Below, in pieces: positions 46,154 through 56,791 of a DNA stretch of 64,000 nucleotides. The notes beneath the pieces are model-generated. The model was not told where the DNA came from. It did no database searches and saw nothing but the letters and a program-made list of their open reading frames with translations. Both the position numbers and the translations under genes were made by a program. The DNA is from Multifurca ochricompacta (Eukaryota; Basidiomycota; Agaricomycetes; Russulales; Russulaceae). Position 1 is the first letter of the stretch. Each line of letters starts with the position of its first letter. The stretch spans positions 1 through 64,000 of the forward strand of contig WTXG01000123.1 in assembly GCA_022496185.1 (NCBI GenBank), read 5' to 3'.

Positions 46154-47275
46154 TGTTACGATCAGGACCAAGTGACCCTATGTTTTTCACTCTCCCTAAC
46201 GAGGACCCCTCTCTTCCTCCAACCCTTCACTTCTTGATCATGTCCTGGTCCTGGGACCCATCACGTGCCTTACTCCCTTCCCCGTGACCCCCTTTGTACA
46301 TATTGACTTGTTGTTTGCGCTTGCTGTTGACACAGGATGTGTCTGGAGATGCTTCAGGCATCTAAGGTTCGCTTCAGCTGTAGATTAGATTAGATTAGAT
46401 TTCGGAGTATCGGACTTTTTATGTTATCTTTATTACATTTCTTTCTCACCTTACTCAGCTGATTAGTGATGGACTTAGTAATGCGCAGTAAGCATGTGAT
46501 ATCTCTTTGGCCAATGGCCTTTATCCCTCTCTGTTTATTGTCCGGCACTTGTGGACTTATTCCAGTGCGCACAGACCATTTCCCCTGGCCCCCATGGGTA
46601 TATAAGGGTGTCTGTCTGGTCTCTTACACTTCAGAGTTCTTCTAACCTCTGAAGTGTAAGTTCCTTCTACTTTACTCTCTACTACCTCTAGACTAACTTT
46701 GTATATAGACTTGTCTTTGTTCTAGGTCAGTAGTGTAGTATTATATAGAGTTCTTCTAACCTCTGAAGCACTTGTCTTTGTTCTAGCCTAACCCGCTACT
46801 AACCGCAGTCAGTATAACCAGCAGCATGATTGTTTGACACTTGCCTATGCCTTATCTTCTTATCTTTTATCTTCTTATCTTCTTATCACTACGACCGGAC
46901 ACTTACTTAATTCCCGATCAGAAGCCAGGCTTTACGCCCTCTGCTTTCGTATATTCAGACCCACTTGACTCTGTATTCCTTATCTTTAGATGCCCACCTG
47001 TTTACATATATAAGTCCGTCGTAGCTCCAGTGTAGACCTTAGACTTGACTTATTGAATACATCAGTGCCTGTCTTCTGGACATCCCCCTTTGAATCCTTG
47101 ACTCGTCCATCTCAGTGCTTTTGGCACTCCTCCGCTCAACATTGTCTTAGGGAACAGCCCCTCTGACTTTGACTCATCACATCAAAACTCCAAGGGTCCT
47201 TTTGGCCTCTTATCCGAACCACTGAACGAATGCTGTCACACAAGTCATGTGGAACATCCTGCACCGGACATAACA
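46154..47275 (+). repeat. 5' LTR of element K, interrupted
   Basis: Parts 46154-46324 and 46845-47275 (one CTTGC is the duplicated target). TGTTACGATC...CATAACA. TATATAAG 47007-47014, AGACTTGACTT 47041-47051 (+34), primer site AAGTCGAGTCT 47278-47288. Confidence 0.88.
46325..46839 (+). mobile_element. Solo LTR of the copia H family
   Basis: 515 bp TGTTGACACAGG...TTGTTTGACA, clearly homologous to but diverged from H's LTRs. Perfect target duplication CTTGC at 46320-46324 and 46840-46844. Confidence 0.93.
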
Positions 47276-47294
47276 TCAAGTCGAGTCTCTCATT

Positions 47295-48803
47295 GTGGCT
47301 TCCAGCTGCAGTCAGACCCTGTTTAAAGAAGAGCTCATCGAACGCAGAGACGAGAATAATCTTTCACAACAAGTACTTGGCTCTGCCGCTTGGAAAGACT
47401 TTGAAACTGAGTTTGGATACTATGTCTATCACGACGGAAGATACCAACTGGTAGAATATGACGATGAGAAAAGGGTTTGGTATTGTATCCGATACTCGGA
47501 CAGTCGAAACTCTTGGATCACAACCAGACCTGCCCCACCAGAATTTGGACTTGGACCGTGGAGAGAGAACCCTCCCGCCATTGTCACCAACTCAGAAAAC
47601 AAAGAATACATAGATGAAAGCAGTGAAGACGCACCAGTATTAGCAGCAGCTACCACCCTGGTTGCACCAGAAGTTGTCACAATCAGAGCCCCTGCATTGA
47701 CAACTCCTACGATATCCTCCTGATCCACAACCACCATTACCCAACAAAGAATGTTGACCATTGCAGCCCAGATCCCAGCACCAGTCCCTCCTCCTCCTCC
47801 CCCTGCCGCTCCCCTTGTTGCTGCCCCAGGGAGTTCCCCATCATCAGGGCAACTCTCAGGAGTACTCCCACAAACATTCACTGGGGACTGCTCCCAGAGC
47901 AGGAAGTTTATGCTGGAATTTACAACTTTCCAAAACTTCAACCATGACATTCCCCAAATCATAAACCCCTTCCAGCGCACCAACCTCTTTCTCTCATTGA
48001 TTCGAGGGGAAGCAGTTGATGACTGGACTATGGAACAGCTTGAATGGCTGAATGACCAAGTGGAGGGTGGAAGTCCCACCACAAACGAAGGACTCTGGGA
48101 TGTGGTTGCCCAGAGGTTTAAAGATGCCTACACCAATGGGCAGGCAAAGCAGAAAGCCGCCCGAGAATTAAAGGGCCTGAAAATGGAGAAAGGAGATTTG
48201 GACGGTTATGTGGCCAAATTTCAAAGCACAGCCAACAGGGCTGGATATGATGTGGATGAGGAAGCCACCTTAGACCTTTTTTCCCAAGGACTTCCAAATC
48301 CACTCATGAAGAACATTATCCAGTTTCACCATCCTAGTAGCTGGACTCAATGGATCAATGCTGCACGACAACAGCAACAGGATTATCTCGACTTCCAGAC
48401 ATGCTTTGGGGTTGAGACAAAGAAAGGAAAAACATGGGAACAGTGGAGATTGGCATTTGGAGTCAAACCCGCCTCTCCACAAGACCCAAATGCTATGGAC
48501 ACCTCTGCCAACCGAACCAGAGCAAGAGCTATGCTCACAGAAGACGAACGGCAGATGCTGATGAAAGAAGGAAGGTGCTTTTGATGTAAAGCCCAGGGGC
48601 ATATGTCATGCGACTGCCCCAAGAAAGGAGCCTGGGTTGCTGAAGCTACTGTCACCCCCGTCCTGGTCACCAACAATCCGCCAACAGTGGATAAGTGAAC
48701 AAAAGAGGAGAAGGCCCACAATATATGGGCCAATATGATGAAAGAAAGTGAAGAAGTACACGCCATCCTAGTAGAAAAAGCATTCGCGAAAAAGGATTTT
48801 TGA
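47295..48803 (+). pseudogene. Element K gag with stops
   Basis: GTG at 47295 opens MASSCSQTLF; pre-Gag domain, TGA at 47721, ATG at 47751 (MLTIAAQIPAP), and capsid (MLEFTTFQNFNHDI). TGAs fall in the knuckle (CF*CKAQGHMS*DC) and at DK*TKEEK, all Arg positions elsewhere. It ends KKDF-TGA (48801-48803) with GGATTTT at 48794-48800. Confidence 0.85.
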
Positions 48804-49325
48804 TTGGCTCAACCCCATCAGCCTGGGCACAAGCATTACATGTAACCTCTGTGTATACTAGTTGCTTCAAATCTTTGAAAATACCAGTGCATTTCGAGAC
48901 TACACAGAAGACGGCCAACCATGATATCCTGATAGATTCAGGAGCCACCGACAACTTTATCAGCCCACGAATGGCAAGGACCATGGGCCTGGGACTGCAG
49001 GAACTTCCCCAAGAAAAGAACATATGGAATATCGATGGGACAGCTAATCGAGCAGGAAAAATAACACACTACACAGATCTCAATGTCCAAGTAGGAGAGG
49101 GAACAAAAGTCATCTGTTTTCTCGTTACCAACCTGGGAGAAGAAGACCTCATTCTTGGATATCCATGGCTAGCAGCATTCGAGCCCAGAATCAATTGGAG
49201 CAATGCAACTATGGATAAAGAATTCTACCCCGTCGTCATAACGTCACTAGGATATGACTACCATGCCCGGCACGCAATATTACAGGTGGAACTTGATGAT
49301 CCCGGTCAGTGCTACATCACTAAAG
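48797..49325 (+). pseudogene. Element K pol N-terminus with protease
   Basis: Open in -1 relative to gag: LIGSTPSAWAQALHVTSVYT, protease IDSGATDNFISPR and the conserved EEDLILGYPWLAAFEP region, then QCYITK where M's LTR cuts in. What is left is undamaged. Confidence 0.82.
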
Positions 49326-49908
49326 TGTTACGTCCAGTGCGGGACGTTCCACACGACTTGTGTGACAGCGTTCGTTCGTAGTTAGATAAGGGATCAATGG
49401 GACCCCTTGGAGTTTAGACGGGAAGAGTCAAAGTCGACAAGGCTGTACTTGAAGACGATGTTAAGCAGAAAGTACCAGAAGTACTGAGACAGTCAAGTCA
49501 AGCATTCAAAGGGATGTCCAGAAGACAAGCACCGATGTATTCAATAAGTCGAGTCTGAAGTCTACAGTGTAGTTACAGCGGACTTATATACGTAAATCTG
49601 GTGGGCGTCTATAGATAAGATAGCCGAGTCAGGTGGGCCCAAATATACGAAAGCGGATGGCATAAAGCCTCGCTTCTGATAGGGTACTAAGTAAGTGTCC
49701 GATCCTAAGATAAGAAGATAAAGAGATAAGAAGGCAAACATGAACAAGCAACGCATCAACAGACGTAAACTGGGTCATGGGGACGGAAGGAGAGCATGTG
49801 ATGGATCCCAGGACGGGGATGTGATCAAGAAATGTAACTCGGGCGGTAACAAGGGATTCGCATTGGGGAGAGTAAAGAAAATGGGGTTGCTCGGCAGGGG
49901 TCGTAACA
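49326..49908 (-). repeat. 3' LTR of element M
   Basis: 583 bp; TATATAAG on minus at 49583-49590. Preceded (minus sense) by the purine tract GAAGAGGGGGTGA. Confidence 0.92.
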
Positions 49909-49939
49909 TCACCCCCTCTTCTGGTTCTAGCAGACCTGG

Positions 49940-50046
49940 CTAGAAGCGACTCGTACCGTCATCGTCTTGTATCAACTCCAGATAATCATCGGCTACATTA
50001 CGATCATCCAAAGTGTCGTTCTCCTTGTCCGAGTCTTGTGGACATC
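49940..50046 (-). pseudogene. Element M ORF3, C-terminal piece
   Basis: The last about 34 codons of ORF3, separated from the rest by element N. Acidic, rich in Asp (DDRNVADDYLEL...QDDDGTSRF), with the stop at 49940-49942. It joins in frame with 57372-58505 once N and one ACATC copy are removed. Confidence 0.85.
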
Positions 50047-50625
50047 TGTCACAGCCAGGTGCTAGCTGTGTGCAAGTCAATTCGCGTCAAGGAGGTTAAT
50101 TCAAGTGTCAATGTTTCAAGGCGATCACCAAATCGTTCAGGCTCTGTAGGTCGCAGCGGACGCGCGCGCGAGTCGAAATTGGACAGAGACGCGCAGTCCT
50201 GTCACTAGATACTGGGGACGAAGACTCCTAAGGCGCGGCTTAGGGGCTCAAGTGGAATCCGGGTTTCTGTCTGATATGGAACACCTGTATTGGCACAGGA
50301 GAACAGACTTAGGGTCTGTCTCCAGATTCTAGTAGGTCCTTTTAAGTACACAGCAGACATACAGTGAGCTAATACAACTATCTAGACCTAAGAGCAACAT
50401 CACTGGGACGTCGTCATGGTCATGTCATAGCTACATCATAGGGAGGTAGTCTAGATGGCACGGAGAGGGACATGGATGTGGATAGGAAGGGGCTGCGTCC
50501 CCGATATTCATACAGACCTAGACACAGATAGTAAAGTACTTAGTTATCAAGTGTAGGTAATGAAACCCTTGCAAAACCCGAAACGCGAAGTAAGTCAAAA
50601 ACGCGGAATCACGATAAACGTCACA
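50047..50625 (-). repeat. 3' LTR of element N
   Basis: 579 bp; preceded on minus by the purine tract GTAGGAGGGGGGTAA. Confidence 0.93.
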
Positions 50626-50663
50626 TTACCCCCCTCCTACAGTTGTGCTTGCCCCAAGCACCT

Positions 50664-51764
50664 CTAGTCGTCACACGTGAGGTCAACGACACGAGACGGA
50701 GCGTGGTGCAGACGGCGTCGCCGAGGTAAGCGGGTACTGCCTATACCGCCCGCTTGAAGGACGGCGCGTAGTTCGGGATGCGGGGCGTAACGAGTGGCCT
50801 CCTCTGGGCGTATACGTTGATTGTTAGCATAGGCATACGTTAAGAAGGGAAATAATCTGTGGTACACGTCTCCTCTTGAAAGGGCGTGTATGGCTAACTG
50901 GATGTCTTGATTCGCGCGGTCCGCTTGGCGACGCCAGTGGGCTAATTCGTAGTGAGCCTGATCCAAGCGTCTAGTAGCATATCGATAGCGAGAGACTTCT
51001 GCCCACGCGCCTGGGTCTTGTAGGTCGTCTAGGGCTGAGCTAACTAAGGGTGTGAAGGTCTGTTCTGCCTCGAACAGGCGCTGTTGGAATCGTGTGAGGA
51101 TTGGGTTTGATCCCCGAGTGAAGCGTGGATGGGGTCGGGCATAGAGTGGAAGGTAAGTAATTGGTTGTCCTGCTCCCATAGTGAAAGCGATGCGTGGGTC
51201 GGCGCGTTGATACTCAAAGGCCAGCCATCGGGCCACGTTGATCTGGCCCTCATAGTCAGAGATGCGGTGCTCGATGTAGTAAGGGGCGTGTATATGATTG
51301 CGTTGGAAGGGTGGAGGAGGAGGATCATAGTTTCTGCGTGCTGCCACATTAACCTCAGCTGCTGTTTGTGCTACTACAGCCTCGTCAGGGAGTTGACCTA
51401 GTTCTGGAGAGACTGGGCGATACACTGTAGCCTCGTCAGTAGTCTCGGGGGGGTTGTAGATCGCTTCCAGACGCGTCCTAGCTTCCTGGAGCATAGCAAG
51501 AACTCTAGTTCGAACCTCGAGCTCCAGATTTTGATTTTGTGCGGTTAGTGTGATTGCGTTAGTCACATTTTGGGAAGGATCGTCTGTCATAGGGAAAGAA
51601 GGGTGCGGTGGAGGTGTTTGGGTTGTCGGAGTGGGGGGAAGTGTTGGGGCGTCCATGGGTCGTCTTAGGGCTGCTTTAGTTGCTGCGTCGTTTACTGCTG
51701 CTATAGTTTGGTCAATGATGATGGGATTTGTAACACTGGTGGGAATGTGGCGAGATGTGGACAT
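50664..51764 (-). CDS. Element N ORF3, unknown protein downstream of pol
   Basis: ATG at 51764 (MSTSRHIPTSVTNP) lies 118 bp after pol's stop; an open frame also extends upstream into pol (to 52037) but that overlap is probably chance. 366 residues, no zinc knuckles. A Pro-rich N-terminus is followed by a helix (LELEVRTRVLAMLQEARTRL), a middle domain (PYYIEHRISDYEGQINVARW), a second helical region (RRLDQAHYELAHWRRQADRA) ending ALSRGDVYHRL...TYAYAN, and an acidic end VVDLTCDD. It is intact in a young element, so probably functional. No family recognised; possible distant relative of type-M ORF3. Confidence 0.8.
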   Translation of the reverse strand: MSTSRHIPTSVTNPIIIDQTIAAVNDAATKAALRRPMDAPTLPPTPTTQTPPPHPSFPMTDDPSQNVTNAITLTAQNQNLELEVRTRVLAMLQEARTRLEAIYNPPETTDEATVYRPVSPELGQLPDEAVVAQTAAEVNVAARRNYDPPPPPFQRNHIHAPYYIEHRISDYEGQINVARWLAFEYQRADPRIAFTMGAGQPITYLPLYARPHPRFTRGSNPILTRFQQRLFEAEQTFTPLVSSALDDLQDPGAWAEVSRYRYATRRLDQAHYELAHWRRQADRANQDIQLAIHALSRGDVYHRLFPFLTYAYANNQRIRPEEATRYAPHPELRAVLQAGGIGSTRLPRRRRLHHAPSRVVDLTCDD

Positions 51765-51882
51765 TCTGGGGGTATTGCGTGGTCGTTTGAGAACGGAGGG
51801 GCGGTTTGTGCGTTTAGTATGAGCCAGGGTGAAGGATTTTAAGTGGGGTATGGAATGGTAGAACGGAAAATTCACCCCCCTT

Positions 51883-54800
51883 TTAAGGACGGCGTCGACC
51901 CTGACGCTGCGAAAGAGAACTATGATATTGCGTGAGGAGATCCGGGGCGTGACAGTCGTTTTCATCGACCCAGGAATTTTCACTTGCCGGATAGCCGACC
52001 CAGCTGACCAGGTATTGTAATCGTTTGTTACGGCCAAAGAGTCTGTGATCTAGGATGGAGGCGACTTCGTATTCTTCTTCCTGATTAATCAGGTCGGGTG
52101 GGGGACGCAAAAAGTTGGGGCCATGGGCATCTGTCTCGCGATAGGGCGATAGGAGGTCGGTGTGGAAGACGTTATGTATTTTCATATGTGAAGGTAACGA
52201 TAAGTGATAAGCAACGGGGGAGATCTGGGCCAAGATCGTGAAGGGGCCGTATCGTCGTGGGGCGAGTTTGGTCGAGGGAAAGTGTGTCTTGAGGTTTTTA
52301 CCTTCTAACCAAACTTGTGCGCCGACAGAGAAGGCGGGTTGGGGCGGAGGGCGCGCGCGCGATCGGAGTGTTTCTTCTGCTCGGGTGCGTGCTGCTAGGA
52401 GATTTTGAATTCGAGCATTCACTTGTGGGACATCCGTATCTATTGTCTGAGCATTCCAGGTAAAGGTAGTCCCATGGAGTAACGTGTGGGGGGTTAACTT
52501 AGTCTTATCGTGCGGCCAAGAGTTGTGGACATATTCGGCTAGCGGTAAGTAATGAGGCCATTGATACTGATCGTCACCAAGCCATAGTCGTAGGTATTGC
52601 TCGAGCCAGAGATTCATCCGTTCGCTCGAACCGTCGGTTTGAGGATGAAACGCTGTAGACAGGTTTTGTTGAATGTGTAGGACTTTTGCTAGCGCGCGCG
52701 AGAAATGAGACGTGAATCGGGGATCGCGATCAGAGATAACTCGTCGTGGGACGCCAAAGAACGGGAAGAGATGTCGGTAGTAGAGTGTGGCGATCCCTTC
52801 GCCTGTAATGTTTTTTGAGCAGGGGATAAACTTCGCGGATTTCGAGCATCCTTGGTCGACAATCGTGAGCACCGCGTCATATCTGTCTGATGGTGGGAGA
52901 TCTGTAATGAGATCCATAGCAACATATTGAAACGGACCGGCAGAAGCCGGTACATCTAGCGGGAAAGAAGGGGCCTTCTTTGTGAGTTTCGGCTTATTTT
53001 CTTGACATTTAGCACATCCTCGGACGTAATCTTGTATGAATTCCCGTAAGCCGGTACCTGAATATTCTTGTTGGACTTTCCGCGTTGTCTTATCTATCCC
53101 CGGGTGTCCCGCTAGTACGTGGTCGTGATGCCGTTGAAGAATCTCGCGGCGTTCGGCTAGTGCCTTGGGGAATGGAAGTTTTGCATCGGAGATTGCATTG
53201 ATAAATAGATTGGCGGGTAAAACAGTGACTTCGTCGTTGTCGTCTTCACCCTGGTTGGCGTCGGGTCGGCGCGAGAGCATATCTGCGACAGTGTGTAATT
53301 TTCCCGGGACGTGTTCCAATGAAAAGTCAAAGTCGGCGAGCTCCTGGAGCCATCGGGCTTGTCGTCGGTTAAGTTTCTGGGGTTCCCTAAAGTATTGCAA
53401 GTTGTTGTGATCTGTACGGACTTGGACTTTATGTCTTGCTCCCAAAAGATACTGACGCCAAGATCGGAGAGCGACTATAAGGCGAACAATTCTCGATCGT
53501 AAATGTCCCAGTTCCTTTGAGTTGCGTCTAGGGTTTTCGACAAGTAGGCCACAGGATGGAGGCGGTCTTCGTGATCCTTTTGGCTGAGGGTGGCACCTAG
53601 AGCGTATCCGGATGCGTCTGTATCTACAATAAAGGGTTTATCAAAGTCGGGTTGGGCAAGGACCGGTTGCGAGGTGACTCGCTGCTTCAGCATATCAAAG
53701 GCGTTCTGTTCATGGCTCGTCCATCGCCATGGATTCTTCGCGCTAGTAAGCGCATTTAGGGGCGCTGCGATTTTACTAAACCCCTGAATGAAGCGACGAT
53801 AGAACTGGCAAAATCCAAGGAACGAACGGACTTCCTTAACGGTGGTAGGCGTTTTCCAGGTAGTAACTCCCTCCACTTTGACTGGGTCCATATGTACCTG
53901 GTTAGCTTCCAGAATAAGTCCGAGATATTCGATACGCGTTTGTTCGAAGGAACACTTCTCCGGTTTGAGGTATAGATCGAGTTTGCTAAGTTTGTCCAGG
54001 ATGCGATGCACTTTATTGCGATGATTCTGAAGGTCCTGGTCAGTATGGATCAGGATGTCATCCATATAGACCGTGAACCAAGCCCTTCCTGAGGCGTCGT
54101 GTTCGTTTAATTCTTCTCGGAATTCTGCATTCATCATTGTTTGAAATGTTGCGGAGAGTTCGTCAGGCCAAAGAACATGACATTAGGTTCATAGAGGCCG
54201 CGGTTTGTTTTGAATGCTGCCTTCCAGCGATCTTCTGGTGCTATCTGAACATTATTATAACCCCATCGGATGTCCATCTTTGTGAAGAGCGTGCTTCCGC
54301 GAACTCGGTCAATTAGCTCGGGGATCAGCGGAAGTGGATACGTATTCCGAACGGTCCAGTCATTTAATTTTCGGTAGTCTTGGACCGGTCGCAGTTTCCC
54401 ATCCTTCTTTTTGATAAAGAAAAATGGCGAGGCGTAAGGGGATTTTGATTCTTGTATGTACCCCTTCTGCAAGTGTTCCTCCAGGAAGCTGTTCAGTGCA
54501 TCTTGTTCTCCTGGTCCGAGCGGGTAGATCTTGCAATCCAGGGTAGCAGGTGCATCTGATTTTAACTCGATTTTATGATCCCAAGGCCGCGAGGCTGGGA
54601 ATCGTTGTGCTTCTTCGTCGCTGAAGACTTTCCGATGTCGATGGTATTCCCGTGGCACGATCTGATCCCAAGATCGTTCCGTTTTATCCTTTGCTTTTAT
54701 GGCCAGTTCTTGTGCAATGTTAAGGCGGCGGACGTGTTCTTTTGGTACGGTGAAGGAAATAGATTGCGTTAGTTGTCCTGAGGTCCAGTTGATATCGGGG

Positions 54801-55196
54801 TTACTGGCCGCGAACCATGGATATCCTAGGATCATGTCATCTATTCCAATAGATGCTATATAGAACTGATGTTTCCGAGTGTCTCCTGCCGTAGTGATAA
54901 GGAGGTCCACGCATTGATCTATTTTCTTTGTGGCGTTAGGAGAGCCGTCCGCGTTTTGTAATTTCTTTGGGATAGTTAATCTTTTTATGGGGAGTCGATG
55001 TTTAATTACTGTTCGGTAGCTGATAAAATTTTCGGTTGCACCGCTATCAACCAGTGCTTCTATTGTGGCCTCTTGATTTACTCCATGTAAGGGAACAAAT
55101 AGTTTCATTGCTTTGAGTGGTGATCTAAATACATGGTGTGAGACTAGAGCCCGAATGAAGGCCGCGTCATTCAGGCGATATAAAAATCCTCATTTC
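51883..55196 (-). pseudogene. Element N pol with two one-base deletions
   Basis: The frame opens in -1 at the gag end; the ATG at 55108 (MKLFVPLHGVNQ) is internal. Protease LVDSGATENFIS; RT ([20 protein letters not shown]) to NSPQHFKQ-stop near 54134, where one G is missing from NSPATFQ. It resumes MMNAEF...YMDDILIHTD and RNase H to ELFAL-stop near 53475, where one base is missing. The rest is intact: HPGIDKT, CAKCQENK, MDLITDLPPS, ISDRDPRFTS, HPQTDGSSERMNLWLEQYL, RRYGPFTI, and chromodomain EEYEVASIL...LVSWVGYPASENSWVD. Confidence 0.88.
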
Positions 55197-56715
55197 CTTT
55201 GAATTGATCTTGTAGCTCGAGACGTTGCTCATCTGTCATTGTCTTTAAAACCATTGCAAGTGTTGACATGCTGATGGTAGGAGTGGCCGATACTGGGGAA
55301 GTTGCGGACGTCCCATTAGATCCGCTGGGTACCGCCGCAGTCGTTGGTGGTGCTTCCGAGATGGTGGCGGTCCGGGCCGAGTTGCTTGGACTCGATCGGG
55401 ATTTTCTATTGGGGCAATCTCGGACCAAGTGTCCTCGTCGCCCACACTCAAAGCACCGTCCCTCCTTTCTGTATTGTTCTTTTTCTTCCGTGGTAGTTGC
55501 TTTCCTGATAACATCCACATCCATCGCATTTGGGTCCTTCTTGCGATAGAACGTGAACTTATTTCCCCGAGGTGACGGGGTAGTGACTGTTTTATTCCTA
55601 GTCAGGCTTTTCATAAAAACCCAATTTGCGTGGTGACGTCGGGCGGATGCTGATGCTTCTTCGAAATTTTCCGGCTGATCTTGCGTCAGCATTGTCGCAA
55701 CCAATTGAGTTGGTAAGCCGTGATAGAAGTATTGTCGTGCGGCTGTGTCGTCAATGTGTAGTCCGGCCCGAATTGCTAAGTCGCGGAATTCGGCAATATA
55801 GTCATCAATATTTCCCTCCTTCATTTGTAATTTTTCAAGCGCTTGTAACGCTTTTTGTCCCGCCGCGACGTCTGTCCATGCGGCAAGGAATGTCTGCCGG
55901 AATGTTTCCCACACATTTACAACTCCGATTCGTCCTGCGTTAATGTCGGCCAGCCAGTATACTTGTTCCTCCACCCATCGATCTACTTTTGGACCTCGGA
56001 TTATTCCTAACGCGTAGGCCACCTTGGATCGCTCGTTCTGGACCAGGGGCACGAACGCATTAAGGGCGAAGTGGAGTTCGAGCAAGGCGAACCATCGTTT
56101 CGCGTGGGCCCTGTCGCCGTCAAAATAAGAGGGAGGGGCTCCTTCCATACGTCCTCCCTGTGGCATTGGGACGGGAGCTCCCTGGGGGTTTCCCCCTGGA
56201 TTCCCTCCAGGGTTTCCTCCTGGATTTCCTCCAGGGTTCCCTCCTGGATTCCCTCCAGGGTTTCCTCCTGGATTTCCGCCTATGTTTCCTCCTGGGTGCC
56301 CGTTTGGATCTCCTCCAGGGTGTCCACCTGGGTTTCCTCCTGGTGGGCCTCCTAAATTAGGAGGGTCGTTCTTTGGTTGTCTCGTGGTATGACTGAGTTG
56401 GGTATGTGTTCGTCCTGGTTCGGTGAGTGTAATGGTGGCCATTTCTTCAAGAAGGGGTGGAAGTCTGGATGGGAGAGGTGCTGTGGGGGTTTCGGTTTGG
56501 GGGCTTTCAGCAGGGGAATCGCTTGCGAGTAATGCAAAGCGATTTCGGTTTTCGAATGGTACGTCTCCAAATCTTTGTCTGGCTGACTGTTCTGGTAGGT
56601 TTCGTTCTGGTGACTGGTAGTCGAGGGATTCGTCGTCTGTCGAGGAGGCCGAGGAGGTCGAAGGGGTCTGGGGTTCGCGTGCCGAATACGACGTGATTGT
56701 TCCGGGTTCGTGCAA
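55171..56715 (-). CDS. Element N Gag, intact
   Basis: 514 codons as drawn from TTG at 56715; no ATG occurs earlier in frame after the LTR, and the first ATG is 56442 (MATITLTEPGRT), a likely true start giving about 423 residues. A GGNP tandem follows, then capsid (YFDGDRAHAKRWFALLELHF...) and knuckle CFECGRRGHLVRDC. It ends EDFYIA-TGA. GGATTTT (55183-55189) lies four codons before the stop, and pol is open in -1. Confidence 0.88.
   Translation of the reverse strand: MHEPGTITSYSAREPQTPSTSSASSTDDESLDYQSPERNLPEQSARQRFGDVPFENRNRFALLASDSPAESPQTETPTAPLPSRLPPLLEEMATITLTEPGRTHTQLSHTTRQPKNDPPNLGGPPGGNPGGHPGGDPNGHPGGNIGGNPGGNPGGNPGGNPGGNPGGNPGGNPGGNPQGAPVPMPQGGRMEGAPPSYFDGDRAHAKRWFALLELHFALNAFVPLVQNERSKVAYALGIIRGPKVDRWVEEQVYWLADINAGRIGVVNVWETFRQTFLAAWTDVAAGQKALQALEKLQMKEGNIDDYIAEFRDLAIRAGLHIDDTAARQYFYHGLPTQLVATMLTQDQPENFEEASASARRHHANWVFMKSLTRNKTVTTPSPRGNKFTFYRKKDPNAMDVDVIRKATTTEEKEQYRKEGRCFECGRRGHLVRDCPNRKSRSSPSNSARTATISEAPPTTAAVPSGSNGTSATSPVSATPTISMSTLAMVLKTMTDEQRLELQDQFKGNEDFYIA
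55183..55189 (-). promoter_or_regulatory. Candidate -1 frameshift site, element N gag/pol
   Basis: GGATTTT in gag frame G-GAT-TTT-TAT; slipping gives GGA-TTT-TTA-TAT into pol. Third lineage with the same heptamer. Confidence 0.58.
56190..56350 (-). repeat. GGNP tandem repeat in N gag
   Basis: 12-bp units encoding Gly-Gly-Asn-Pro, with His, Asp or Ile variants toward the N-terminus, more than ten units. A flexible linker between Gag N-terminal region and capsid; likely length-variable by slippage. Confidence 0.9.
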
Positions 56716-56777
56716 GGGGACGCGTCGTCGGTCGCCTTGCGGTTTCGGGTGAGTGGTTCTGTTTTCTGTGAAGTCTG

Positions 56778-56789
56778 TAAGTCTGTTCT
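56778..56789 (-). promoter_or_regulatory. Primer-binding site of N, self-priming type
   Basis: AGAACAGACTTA, 2 nt from the LTR edge, a 12-nt exact complement of the predicted transcript 5' end. Same geometry as type M and D although the sequence is different. Confidence 0.68.
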
Positions 56790-56791
56790 AA

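Larger units (their letters stand above)
46154..49325 (+). mobile_element. Element K: type-M gypsy retrotransposon, cut by M
   Basis: 5' LTR (itself interrupted by a copia solo LTR), gag, and the start of pol up to the conserved CYITK segment after the protease, where M's LTR begins. The rest of K should lie right of the window if M is a simple insertion. Confidence 0.85.

Noticed and set aside
51765..52037. Longer start of N's ORF3 overlapping pol
   Set aside because: The overlapped part lies antiphase on the chromodomain coding sequence and adds no recognisable domain; the ATG at 51764 after pol is the natural start.
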